Positions 48,280-57,800 of a stretch of DNA of 64,000 nucleotides are shown here, piece after piece (position 1 is the stretch's first letter; each line of letters begins with the position of its first letter). Origin of the DNA: Lysinimonas soli (GTDB lineage Bacteria > Actinomycetota > Actinomycetes > Actinomycetales > Microbacteriaceae); NCBI RefSeq assembly GCF_042655435.1, contig NZ_JBHSMG010000002.1, forward strand, positions 558,001 through 622,000, in the 5' to 3' direction. The notes under the pieces are model-generated. The model worked only from the letters and a program-made list of their open reading frames with translations. It did no database searches and was not told the DNA's origin. A program made the position numbers and the translations under genes.

Positions 48280-50838
48280 ATGACAAGGCAGACGAGAGCG
48301 CGACGGACCCTCGGGATCGTCACGGCTGCGGTCGCGGCGATCGGACTGGTGGCCGCGGCCACGGCTCCGGCCGGAGCGGCCCCCGACGGGACACCCGCGC
48401 CCACCCCGAGCGGATCGGTGAGCGCCTCGCTCGCACCGACCGCATCGGCCACCCCGTCGGCGACGCCGACGACCGATCCGACCCCTAGCCCGAGCCCCAC
48501 CTCGGTTCCCGTGGCGACCCCGGCGAAACCCGCGGCGTCGACCGCCGACCCGTGGGCGGTGTCGCCGTACATGGGCTGGAGCAGCTACAGCATGCAGGTC
48601 TACAGCGGCCACCCGACGTGGATCACGGCCGCACAGATCATCGCCCAATCGGATGCCATGCACGGCAAGCTGCAGAAGGCCGGCTACGACCACATCAACA
48701 TCGACTCCGGCTGGACCGATGCGTTCGACGGCAACGGCCGCCCCGTGCCGAGCGCGACCCTCTATCCGCAGGGCTTCCAGAAGGTCATCGACCACGTTCA
48801 CGCGAACGGTCAGAAGGTCGGCATCTACATGACCCCCGGTGTCGCCCCAGCGGTGTACGCCGCCAATCTGCCCATCGCGGGCGCCCCCGGCTGCACGACC
48901 CACGACATCGCCGCCCAGCCGGTGACGACGGCCGACTACTGGGGGATCAACGACAAGATCGATTTCTCGAAGCCCTGCTCGCAGAAGTACATCGACTCGA
49001 TCGTCGACCAGTTCGCGAAGTGGGGCATCGACTTCGTGAAGTTCGACAGTGTGACGCCCGGGTCCGGGATCACCGACGGCTCGCTCGACTCCCGCGGCGA
49101 TGTCGCCGCGTGGTCGACGGCGCTGAAGGCGCACAAGATCTGGTTCGAACTGTCCTGGGCGCTCGACCCGAGCCAGGCGTCCTATTGGCGCTCGAAGGCC
49201 AACGGCTGGCGCGTGGAGTGGGATGTCGAGTGCTACTGCGCCGGGCAGTCGCTCACGACCTGGAACAACATCGCACGCCTGTTCCCGGATGTCGCCACCT
49301 GGTGGCGGAACGCGGGTGACGGCGGCTGGAACGACCTGGACTCGCTCGACATCGGCAACGGCAGGATGGACGGCTTGACCCGCGACGAGCGGCAGACCGC
49401 GATGACGCTGTGGGCGGTCTCGGCGGCCCCGCTGTCGACCGGGAACGATCTCACGCAGCTCGACTCCTACGGCGTCAGCCTGCTGACGAACCCCGAGGTG
49501 GTCGCAGTCGACCAGGCGGGCACCCCGGCTCGACCGGTCTCGACCTCCACCAGCCAGCAGGTCTGGTACTCGCTCGAGCCGGACGGCAGCTATACCGTCG
49601 CCCTGTTCAACCTCGGTCAGACCGAGAAGGACATCACGGCCAACTGGTCGGACATCGGGCTGGCCGGGTCCGCCACCGTGCGCGACCTGTGGGCTCGCAA
49701 GGATGTCGGCCGCTCGTCGACCGGGTTCACGGCGTCCGACGTGCCGATCCACGGTGTGCGCCTGCTCAAGGTGACACCGCAGTCGGGCGCGACCGTCGCC
49801 GTCAACGACGATGCCCTCCGAGTCGGCTACGGCGACACCTGGACCCGCAACGGCGGCACCGAAGTCGCCGCGGCCTCCCAGTCGCTCGGGGTGACGGTGA
49901 CCGACACCGGAACGCCGGCTCCGCTGACCAGCTCCGGTGCCGACATCACGACCACGCTCGACGACACGGCTCCGGGGATCGCCTACACCGGCACCTGGAA
50001 CACCAGCACTGGCCGCGGCTTCGGCGACTACGGCGACGGAGTGCACTGGACGCAGCGTGTCGGAGACTCGTTCTCGTACGGCTTCCAGGGCACCGGCGTC
50101 TCGTGGGTGACCGAGATTGACTCGTCCGAAGGCGATGCCGACGTGTACATCGACGGGCAACTGGTGAAGACGGTGAGCGCGACGAGCGACGCGGCGCATC
50201 CGCACGTCGCGCAGCAGACCGTCTTCTCGACCAACGATCTCGCGAGCGGTCAGCACACCCTGAAGGTGGTCATGAAGTCGGGCAGCTTCATGCTGCTCGA
50301 CCGCCTCGACGTCATCCAGCAGGGACTGCTCGATCCGGCGACCGTCTCGTTCGACACCAAGGCGCCGGCCGCCGCGACGTTCAGCATCCTGCGCGACCCG
50401 GGTGAGCTGACGGCCATCTCGCACGGCGGGAAGGCGCTCGTCAAGGGCACCGACTACACGGTGTCGGGGGCGAAGGTCACGTTGGCGCAGAAGTTCCTGG
50501 CCACGTTGCCGGTGGGCTCCGACCAGGTGACGGTCTCGTTCCGCGGCGACGTACTCGACGACGTGCACGCGGCCAGGGCCGACGGTGCCTCGGTGTCGTA
50601 CACCTTCCGGGGTACGGGCGTCGACTGGATCACGGCGACCGGTCCCGACCAGGGGCTCGTCGACATCTACATCGACGGCAAGCGCGTGAAGCGCGTCGAC
50701 ACCTCCAGTGCCACGCGTCGCACGCAGCAGAAGGTGTTCGGCGTGTCGGGACTCTCCGACGGGAAGCACACCTTCATGGCTGTGAAGGCATCGGGGGATG
50801 TGATGCGCACCGACGTCATCCGCTACACCGTTCGCTGA
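48280..50838 (+). CDS. Secreted glycoside hydrolase family 27 (alpha-galactosidase or beta-L-arabinopyranosidase) with accessory modules
   Basis: An 852-residue exported enzyme. A signal peptide (AATAPAGAAPDG, cleavage near residue 34) and a Thr/Pro/Ser-rich linker lead to a GH27 barrel (about 88-410): MGWSSYS, DHINIDSGWTD, VGIYMTPG, nucleophile D256 in DFVKFDSVTPG, and the acid/base Asp in WRVEWDVECYCAG. A beta-sandwich follows (to about 500). The C-terminal third has two copies of a module (SYGFQGTGVSWV...DVYIDGQ at about 595-678; SYTFRGTGVDWI...DIYIDGK at about 769-852) on either side of an X2-type Ig domain (about 683-767). GAGAGGAAA precedes the ATG. It is the only clearly secreted hydrolase of this locus, so it starts outside degradation. 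Confidence 0.9.
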   Translation: MTRQTRARRTLGIVTAAVAAIGLVAAATAPAGAAPDGTPAPTPSGSVSASLAPTASATPSATPTTDPTPSPSPTSVPVATPAKPAASTADPWAVSPYMGWSSYSMQVYSGHPTWITAAQIIAQSDAMHGKLQKAGYDHINIDSGWTDAFDGNGRPVPSATLYPQGFQKVIDHVHANGQKVGIYMTPGVAPAVYAANLPIAGAPGCTTHDIAAQPVTTADYWGINDKIDFSKPCSQKYIDSIVDQFAKWGIDFVKFDSVTPGSGITDGSLDSRGDVAAWSTALKAHKIWFELSWALDPSQASYWRSKANGWRVEWDVECYCAGQSLTTWNNIARLFPDVATWWRNAGDGGWNDLDSLDIGNGRMDGLTRDERQTAMTLWAVSAAPLSTGNDLTQLDSYGVSLLTNPEVVAVDQAGTPARPVSTSTSQQVWYSLEPDGSYTVALFNLGQTEKDITANWSDIGLAGSATVRDLWARKDVGRSSTGFTASDVPIHGVRLLKVTPQSGATVAVNDDALRVGYGDTWTRNGGTEVAAASQSLGVTVTDTGTPAPLTSSGADITTTLDDTAPGIAYTGTWNTSTGRGFGDYGDGVHWTQRVGDSFSYGFQGTGVSWVTEIDSSEGDADVYIDGQLVKTVSATSDAAHPHVAQQTVFSTNDLASGQHTLKVVMKSGSFMLLDRLDVIQQGLLDPATVSFDTKAPAAATFSILRDPGELTAISHGGKALVKGTDYTVSGAKVTLAQKFLATLPVGSDQVTVSFRGDVLDDVHAARADGASVSYTFRGTGVDWITATGPDQGLVDIYIDGKRVKRVDTSSATRRTQQKVFGVSGLSDGKHTFMAVKASGDVMRTDVIRYTVR

Positions 50839-50911
50839 TCAACCTGGAGGGCCGGGGCATGAGCCCTGGCCCTCCTAAGGCATGACGAAGTCATTCCGGA
50901 ACGAGGACGCT

Positions 50912-51859
50912 ATGAGCACCGCCAACAGCGGTCGGCCCACCGCAGTGCTGCATCCCGCCGTGCTCGGCGACGAGCCCCTGCCGACCCCGGACGACTATCG
51001 CGACTACTGGGACTCGGCCCTCGCTGCGGCGCGTCGGCATCCGCTCGACGTGGATGCCGAGGTCATCGACGTCGGACTGACCGCCATCGAGGTGCGCGAC
51101 ATCAGCTTCGCGGGAGCCGACGGGCGTCGAGTCTCGGGCTGGCTTCGACTGCCGCGCGCGCGGTCCGGACCGCTGCCCGCCGTCGTGCACGCGAACGGAT
51201 ACGGGGCCGGTCGTCTCGACCCGATCGACGATCTCACCTGGGCCGGTGCGGGCTTCGCCCACCTCATCATGGGCACCTTCGGCCAGGGAGGCGGACGCGG
51301 TGGCCAGCTGCTCGAGGGCATCACCGATCCGGAGCGGTCCTATTACCGCGGGGTACTCGTCGACGGCGCCCGCGCGATCGAGGCGGCACGTGGTCTCGAC
51401 GAGGTCGACCCGACACGAGTCGCGATGATCGGCAACAGCCAGGGCGGCGGCATCGCCCTCGGCGTCGGCGCGCTCGTGCCCGACCTCGTCGCGGTTCTTG
51501 CCCAGTCGCCCTTTCTCACCGACGCGCCCTCGGCCCTGCGCCGCGCCGGCTCCGGCCCGTGGCTCGAATTGCGCCGTTACCTCGCCGACCATCCGGACCA
51601 CGCCGAGGCGGTCGCGCGCACCCTCGCCTACGTCGACGGGGTGACCTCGGCGAGGCATGCCACCGCGCCGGGCTGGATCAGCGCCGGCCTCGACGACGAC
51701 ATCTGCCCGCCGGAGACCGCGGTCGCGGCGGTGGCCGCCTACGCCGCGCCGGTCACCTACCGCGGGTGGCCGCGCGCCGGCCACGAAGCGGGTGGCGCCG
51801 CCGACCGCCGGGGCGCGCTCGCGGTGCTCCGCGAGCGTTTCGGACCGGCCCCGGCATGA
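50912..51859 (+). CDS. Acetyl xylan esterase-like hydrolase (CE7/AXE1 type)
   Basis: A 315-residue alpha/beta-hydrolase of the carbohydrate esterase 7 group (acetyl xylan esterase / cephalosporin C deacetylase). Signs are DYRDYWDSALAAARRHPLDVD at the N terminus, the nucleophile elbow GNSQGGGIALGVGAL, a late Asp in GLDDDICPPETAVAAVAA and the catalytic His in RAGHEAGG. No signal peptide, so it acts in the cytoplasm. ATG 50912 is taken, with GAGGA six bases upstream; an in-frame ATG at 50882 is possible. It would deacetylate imported oligosaccharides before the GH95 enzyme, whose start overlaps its stop. Confidence 0.85.
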   Translation: MSTANSGRPTAVLHPAVLGDEPLPTPDDYRDYWDSALAAARRHPLDVDAEVIDVGLTAIEVRDISFAGADGRRVSGWLRLPRARSGPLPAVVHANGYGAGRLDPIDDLTWAGAGFAHLIMGTFGQGGGRGGQLLEGITDPERSYYRGVLVDGARAIEAARGLDEVDPTRVAMIGNSQGGGIALGVGALVPDLVAVLAQSPFLTDAPSALRRAGSGPWLELRRYLADHPDHAEAVARTLAYVDGVTSARHATAPGWISAGLDDDICPPETAVAAVAAYAAPVTYRGWPRAGHEAGGAADRRGALAVLRERFGPAPA

Positions 51860-54267
51860 CCCGCATCCTGCGTTGGGAGGACCAGCCGAACCGCTGGATC
51901 GAGGGGAGTCCGATCGGCAACGGCCGCCTCGGTGCGATGGTGCTCGGTACCGTCGAGGTTCTGCACCTGCAGATCAACGACGGCACGGTATGGTCCGGGA
52001 CCCCCGACTCATGGCGTGCGGAGCTCGACGCGCTCGTCGCGGCGGGAGCCGGTCCCGAGGCGCTGGAACGGGTGCGAGTCGCCGTACGCGAGGGTCGGCT
52101 CGACGACGCGGAGCGCCTGCTGATGGGATTCGAGGGCACCTACAGTCAGGAGTTCCTGCCCTATCTCGACCTTCGCGTGCGGATGCGGTTCGCGGGATCG
52201 ACGCCCGCTTACCGTGGCCGGACGCTGGACCTTCTCGAGGCGGTCTACGACGACATCGTCGAGAACGACCTCGTCCGCGTCGAGCGCCGGGCGTGGGCCA
52301 GCCGCCCTGACCAGGCCGTCCATGTGGAGATCCGAGCCGAGGGCGCCGCGGTCGACATCGAGATCGACCTCACCACCCGGCTGCGTACGGTCGATCGCCG
52401 TGCCGACCGCGATGGCCTCGTGCTCCTCGTTGAGATCCCAGTCGACGGCGCCCCTTTCCACGAGTCGCAGGTCGAACCGATGCGGTGGCGAGGGGACCGG
52501 AAGCGCCCCGGGCATCCCGCGGACGGCACCGACGATGCCTGGGGGCCGGTCGCCGCGGCCGCGGTTGCGGTGGAGACCGACGGGGAGGTCGTCGTGAGAG
52601 ACGGTCGCGTCGTGATCGGCCGTGCCCATGTGATCCGGCTGGCCGTCGCCTCGTCGACGGCCGCCGAGGACTGGTTCTCCGGTGCCCCCGGGCTGGACCG
52701 TGCTGCGCACGGACGACGTGCGGTCGAGCGCGCTCAGGCGGCGCTGTCGCGTGATGGCGGGACGGCGTTGCGGCGGCACGTCGACGACGTGCGGCCGCTC
52801 CTCGCCGCTGCTGCCCTCCGTTTCGAGGGCACGCCCGAGGAGGTCGTCGTCGATCGTCTCGACGCGGACCCCGTCGATGCGATCGCGGTGCCGGCGCTGT
52901 TCCAATACGGGCGCTACCTGTTGGTCGCAGCGTCGCGACCCGGCGGGCCCGCCGTCAATCTGCAGGGACTCTGGAACGACGATCTGCGCCCGCCGTGGTC
53001 GTCGAACTACACCACCAACATCAACGTGCAGATGCACTATTGGGGCGCCGATCCGACCGGGCTCGGCGACACCGTAGAACCCCTCCTGCACCTCCTCGAG
53101 GTGATGGCCGCTACCGGCTCCGAGGCGGCGCGCCGCCTCTACGGGGTCGATGGGTGGGTGGGGCACCACAACACCGACCTCTGGGGGTGGCCGCTGCCGG
53201 TGGGTATGGGGCATGGCGATCCCGCGTGGGCCATCTGGATGACGGGCGGCACCTGGCTGGTCACCCACCTGATGGAGCACCACCGTTTCACCCTCGACGA
53301 CGCCTGGCTCGGCTCGCGTGCCTGGCCGGTGCTGCGCGGGGCCGCGGCATTCGCACTCGACTGGCTGCTCGACGAGGGCGGCCCGTGGCTCGTCACCAAC
53401 CCCGCGACGTCGCCCGAGAATCACTTCGTGCATGGCGATGGCGCCGCGGCCCTCGACCGCGCCACGGCGATTGACCGCGCCGTCATCTCGCAGGTACTGC
53501 ACGACACGATCGAGGCGGGGGGCATCCTCGGGCTCGACGACGACATCATCGGTCGTGCGCGTGCCGCGCTGGCGCGGATCGAGCCCGATGCCGTCGGCGG
53601 GGACGGGCGCATCCGCGAGTGGCATGTCGATCGTGCCGACCCCGACCCGGCCCACGGGCATTTCTCGGCCCTCGTCGGGCTCTATCCGCTTGGACGGATC
53701 GACGTCGACGCGCGTCCCGATCTCGCGGCCGCCGCTTCGGCGTTCGTGTCGAGTCGGTCCCATCCCGCCGAGGGCTGGCCGTGGGTCTGGTCGATCGCCC
53801 TTCGCGCCCGGCTGCGCGACGGCGAGGCCGCGGAGCGCATCATGCACACCACGTTCCGTCCGGCCGAGCCGGACCCCGACCTCCGTGGCGCCGACCACTG
53901 GGCATGGGGCGGCCTGGTCCCGACCCTGCTTCGCGCGCACTCGCCGTTCCAGGTCGACGTGAGCCTTGGATTCCCCGCTGCGATCGCCGAGATCCTCCTG
54001 CAGAGCCATGCCGGCGAGGTGCATCTGCTGCCCGCCCTTCCCCCGGCGTGGCCGCCGGGGGAGGTGGTTGGCCTCCGAGCCCGGGGAGGCCTCATCGTCG
54101 ATGCGGAGTGGGCGCACGGCCGGTTGCGCCGTGCATCGCTCGCTCGCATCGCGGGGTCAGGGACGGTCGTCGTGCGATTCGGAGACACACGCGTCACGAT
54201 CGACCTCGCCGCGGGAGCTCGGGTCGAGCTCGACGAGCAGCTCCGCCTCGTTGCGTCCGGCGGTTGA
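51856..54267 (+). CDS. Glycoside hydrolase family 95, copy 2
   Basis: An 803-residue cytoplasmic GH95 enzyme, paralogue of the one at 41522. The same blocks appear: NRWIEGSPIGNGRLGAMVLG near the start, NLQGLWNDDLRPPWSSNY, NINVQMHYW with the paired Asn, HHNTDLWGW and TSPENHF with the acid Glu, and a Trp-rich stretch late (WPWVWSIALRARL). ATGA overlap with the esterase gene. The two GH95 copies are clearly diverged along their length, so they may split alpha-L-fucose against alpha-L-galactose, or chain positions. It closes the rightward arm of the carbohydrate locus. Confidence 0.92.
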   Translation: MTRILRWEDQPNRWIEGSPIGNGRLGAMVLGTVEVLHLQINDGTVWSGTPDSWRAELDALVAAGAGPEALERVRVAVREGRLDDAERLLMGFEGTYSQEFLPYLDLRVRMRFAGSTPAYRGRTLDLLEAVYDDIVENDLVRVERRAWASRPDQAVHVEIRAEGAAVDIEIDLTTRLRTVDRRADRDGLVLLVEIPVDGAPFHESQVEPMRWRGDRKRPGHPADGTDDAWGPVAAAAVAVETDGEVVVRDGRVVIGRAHVIRLAVASSTAAEDWFSGAPGLDRAAHGRRAVERAQAALSRDGGTALRRHVDDVRPLLAAAALRFEGTPEEVVVDRLDADPVDAIAVPALFQYGRYLLVAASRPGGPAVNLQGLWNDDLRPPWSSNYTTNINVQMHYWGADPTGLGDTVEPLLHLLEVMAATGSEAARRLYGVDGWVGHHNTDLWGWPLPVGMGHGDPAWAIWMTGGTWLVTHLMEHHRFTLDDAWLGSRAWPVLRGAAAFALDWLLDEGGPWLVTNPATSPENHFVHGDGAAALDRATAIDRAVISQVLHDTIEAGGILGLDDDIIGRARAALARIEPDAVGGDGRIREWHVDRADPDPAHGHFSALVGLYPLGRIDVDARPDLAAAASAFVSSRSHPAEGWPWVWSIALRARLRDGEAAERIMHTTFRPAEPDPDLRGADHWAWGGLVPTLLRAHSPFQVDVSLGFPAAIAEILLQSHAGEVHLLPALPPAWPPGEVVGLRARGGLIVDAEWAHGRLRRASLARIAGSGTVVVRFGDTRVTIDLAAGARVELDEQLRLVASGG

Positions 54268-54283
54268 CGCGGCCGACGGCCGG

Positions 54284-54766
54284 TCAGCCGCGGTCGGCGA
54301 TGCGCCTCTGCAGCTCGACCTTCGACATGCGGGAGTAGTTCGGGATGCGGAGCTCGCGGGCGCGCGCACGCAGGGTGGCGTAGGTCTCCTCGGTCGGTGC
54401 CGGGGCGGAGTCGACGTTCGAGGCCGGTTCGCCGGCGACGGCCTCGGCGACCGTCTTCGCGCGGTCCTTGGCCTTCGAGATGGTCTTCTTCGCGGCCTCC
54501 TTGGCTTTGGTCGCGTCCTTCTTGGCCGCGTCCTCGGCCTTGGCGGCGTCCTTCTTCGCGCGCTCCTTGGCCTTCGTCGCCGCCTTCTTGGCGAGTTCCT
54601 TGGCCTTGGCGGCCTCTTTCTTCGCCTGCTCCTTGGCTTTCGCGGCGGCCTTCTTGGCCTTCTTCGCGGCCGCCGCGAGCTCGGCCTCGGCCTTCGCGCG
54701 CTTCTTCTTCGAGAGCTTCGGCACGGCGACCGGGTCGGCCTTCTTGGATCGTTTCGTGGATGCCAC
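54284..54766 (-). CDS. Lysine/alanine-rich (histone H1-like) protein with SAP/Rho_N-type C-terminal domain
   Basis: A 160-residue basic protein. Residues about 5-115 are a long Lys/Ala/Glu-rich helical repeat (AKKAKKAAAKAKEQAKK and variants), like actinobacterial histone H1/HupB-type tails and likely to bind DNA. A linker follows, then PTEETYATLRARARELRIPNYSRMSKVELQRRI, a helix-extended-helix of the SAP/Rho_N kind. GTG 54766 has GGAGAAT six bases upstream. It is beside, and divergent from, the Pls-like synthetase gene. A broken copy of its C-terminal part is at 38802. Probably a nucleoid-associated protein; a role in the poly-lysine cluster is only speculation. Confidence 0.72.
   Translation of the reverse strand: MASTKRSKKADPVAVPKLSKKKRAKAEAELAAAAKKAKKAAAKAKEQAKKEAAKAKELAKKAATKAKERAKKDAAKAEDAAKKDATKAKEAAKKTISKAKDRAKTVAEAVAGEPASNVDSAPAPTEETYATLRARARELRIPNYSRMSKVELQRRIADRG
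54331..54400. repeat. Right copy of the 70-bp direct repeat
   Basis: Within the coding region of the SAP-like gene. It matches 38794-38863 at 69 of 70 positions in the same orientation. The region between the copies (38864-54330, about 15.5 kb) is the whole carbohydrate locus. Confidence 0.9.
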
Positions 54767-54891
54767 TGTGATTCTCCGATCACCGGTCCGAACGACTCGG
54801 TCCGCCGATCCTAACGGCGCAAGGTGAACACGGCGGTTTACTTCGGTCGCGTAGTCTGACCGGCGCCTTCGACACCACACGAGTCTCCTGG

Positions 54892-57800
54892 ATGGGCGTG
54901 ACCGAGCAACCGAGATCGAGCGAGCAGCAGCCGGGCATTCTGAGTGCGGGCGAGCGCGCACCATCGCCCAGGACGCTGCTCGACGTGCTGCGGTCTTCGA
55001 CGCTTGCCTGGCCCGACGCCTCGGCCCTCGACGACGGCGAGGGGGCGATCAGCTACCGCGAACTGATGGCGCGGGTCATCGCGGCCGCGGCCCGGCTGCG
55101 GCTGGCCGGCGTGCGGCGCGGCGACCGGGTCGGCGTTCGCCTCGCGTCCGGATCGCGGGAGCTCTACATCTCCATCCTGGCGGTCATCGCGGCGGGGGCC
55201 GCCTACGTGCCGGTGGATGCGGACGACCCCGACGAGCGGGCGGAGCTCGTCTTCCGCGAGGCGCGGGTGTGCGGGGTCATCGAAGGCGCCGGACACTACG
55301 CCGCGGTCTCGACGGACGAGATCGAGAGGCCCGCACCTCCCGCCGGACTCTTCGCCGGGGTTCCCCCGCATCCGAGTACCTCGTCGACGCCCCTGGTCGA
55401 ACCGCCGGGTGTCGATGACGACGCATGGATCATCTTCACCTCAGGTTCGACGGGTGTGCCGAAGGGCGTCGCCGTCTCGCACCGCTCGGCGGCTGCGTTC
55501 GTCGACGCCGAGGCGCAGCTCTTCCTGCAGACCGACCCGATCGGCCCGGGCGACCGGGTGCTCGCCGGCCTCTCCGTCGCGTTCGACGCCTCGTGCGAGG
55601 AGATGTGGCTCGCCTGGCGGCACGGGGCGTGCCTCGTCCCCGCACCTCGAGCCCTGGTGCGCAGCGGCGTCGACCTCGGCCCGTGGCTGATCGCGCGGGG
55701 GATCACGATCGTGTCCACGGTCCCGACGCTCGCCTCGCTCTGGCCGAGCGAATCGCTCGAGAACGTGCGGCTGCTGATCTTCGGCGGCGAGGCGTGCCCG
55801 CCGGAGCTCGCCGCCCGCCTCGCTGTCGACGGGCGCGAGGTCTGGAACACCTACGGCCCGACCGAGGCGACCGTGGTGGCCTGTGCCGCCCTGCTCGACG
55901 GTAGCGACCCCGTGCGCATCGGCCTGCCGCTCGCCGGCTGGGATCTGGCGGTCGTCGATCCGCAGGGCCGCCCGGTCGGCGACGGCGAGATCGGCGAGCT
56001 GATCATCGGCGGGGTCGGGCTGGCGCGCTACCTCGACCCCGAGAAGGATGCGGAGAAGTACGCCTCCCACGATCTGCTCGGCTGGCCGAGGGCGTACCGC
56101 AGCGGGGATCTGGTGCGCTTCGATCGCGAGGGCCTGGTCTTTCAGGGCCGGGCCGACGATCAGGTGAAGGTCGGCGGCCGGCGCCTCGAGCTCGGCGAGA
56201 TCGAGGCCGCCCTGCACGAGTTGTCGGGGGTGGCCGGGGCCGCGGTCGCGGTGCGTGAGACCACCTCGGGCAACCATGTCCTCGTCGGCTACCTCGCGGT
56301 GCCCGACCCCGGGGCCTTCGATCGCGCCGCGGCGATGAGCCGCCTGCGGGAGGAGTTGCCGGCGGCGCTCGTCCCCCTGCTGGCACCGCTGCCGGAGCTT
56401 CCGGTGCGCACCTCGGGCAAGGTCGACCGAGCCGCGTTGCCGTGGCCTCTCGAGGGCGTCGCGCCCGAGGAGGCGGTCGCCGATCCGGGGCTGCTTCGCC
56501 TGGCCGAACAGTGGCAGGCGGTGCTCGGCATCCCGGTCAGCGATGTCTCGTCGAACTTCTTCGACCTCGGCGGCGGGTCGCTCGCGGCCGCCCAGCTCGT
56601 GGCCCTGATCCGCGAGAGCGACCCGGAGTTCACGGTCGCCGAGATCTATGCGCACCCGCGCCTCGGCGCCATGGCCGACGCGCTGACGGCGCGCACCGGC
56701 CGCCCGGAGCGGGATCGGACGGCGTTTCACCACGTCGTGCCGACCCCGCTGCGGATGCAGCTGCTGCAGTCGATCCTGGGGATTCCGCTCTTCGCGCTCG
56801 GCGGCATCCGGTGGCTGCTCTACCTTCTGACGGCGGCCGCGATCCTGCGCGGATTCGGCGGCTTCGAGGTGCTGCCGACCGTGCCACTCGGGGTGCTCAT
56901 CCCGCTGCTCGTGCTGTTCGTGACGCCGTTCGGGCGCATGGCGATCGCGGTCGTGTGCGCCCGGCTGCTGCTGCGCGGAGTCAAGCCGGGCGACTACCCG
57001 CGCGGGGGGAGCGTGCACCTGCGGTTGTGGATCGCCGAACAGGCCGCCCATCTGGTCGGCGCCGTCAGCCTCGCCGGAGCGCCGTGGATCAGCTACTACG
57101 CCCGCGCCCTCGGCGCGAAGATCGACCGCGACGTGGACCTGCACACCGTGCCGCCGGTCACCGGGATGCTGACGATCGGGGCGCGCGCCTCGATCGAGCC
57201 CGAGGTGGACCTCTCGGGGTACTGGATCGACGGCGACATTTTGCGCCTCGGCGCGATCCGCATCGGCGCCGACAGCACGGTGGGCGCGCGGAGCACCCTG
57301 CTGCCGGGAACGCGGATCGGCAAACGCGCCCAGATCGCGCCCGGCTCGTCGGTCTTCGGGCGGGTTCCGACCGGGCAGGTCTGGGCGGGCTCGCCCGCGC
57401 AGCGGGAAGGGTCGGTCGAGGCCTGGTGGCCCGAGTCCCGACCGCCGCACGGGCGGCGCTGGCTCGCGGCGTTCGGTGCCTCGTCGATGCTGCTGTCGTT
57501 GCTCCCGCTGGTCTCGCTCGCCGCCGGTGCCGTGATCCTGGCTCTCGTCATGCAGGGTGCGCCGACCCTGGCGGATGCCGCGGGCCGTGCGTTCGTTGCG
57601 CTGGTCCCGGCCGTGCTCGTGGCCGGGTTCGTCTTCACCACCCTGCTGGTCGCCGTCGTCCGCCTTCTGTCGATCGGGGTACGCGAGGGAACCTTTCCGG
57701 TGCGCAGCCGCATCGGCTGGCAGATCTGGAGCACCGAGCGACTGCTCGACCTCTCGCGCACCTTCCTCTTCCCGCTGTACTCGAGCCTCGCGACCCCGGC

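Noticed and set aside
54836..54857. Promoter for the Pls-like synthetase (TTTACT or TGAACA with TAGTCT)
   Set aside because: Spacings are 9-10 or 21 bases, not fitting a usual promoter, and another sigma factor cannot be judged from one site.
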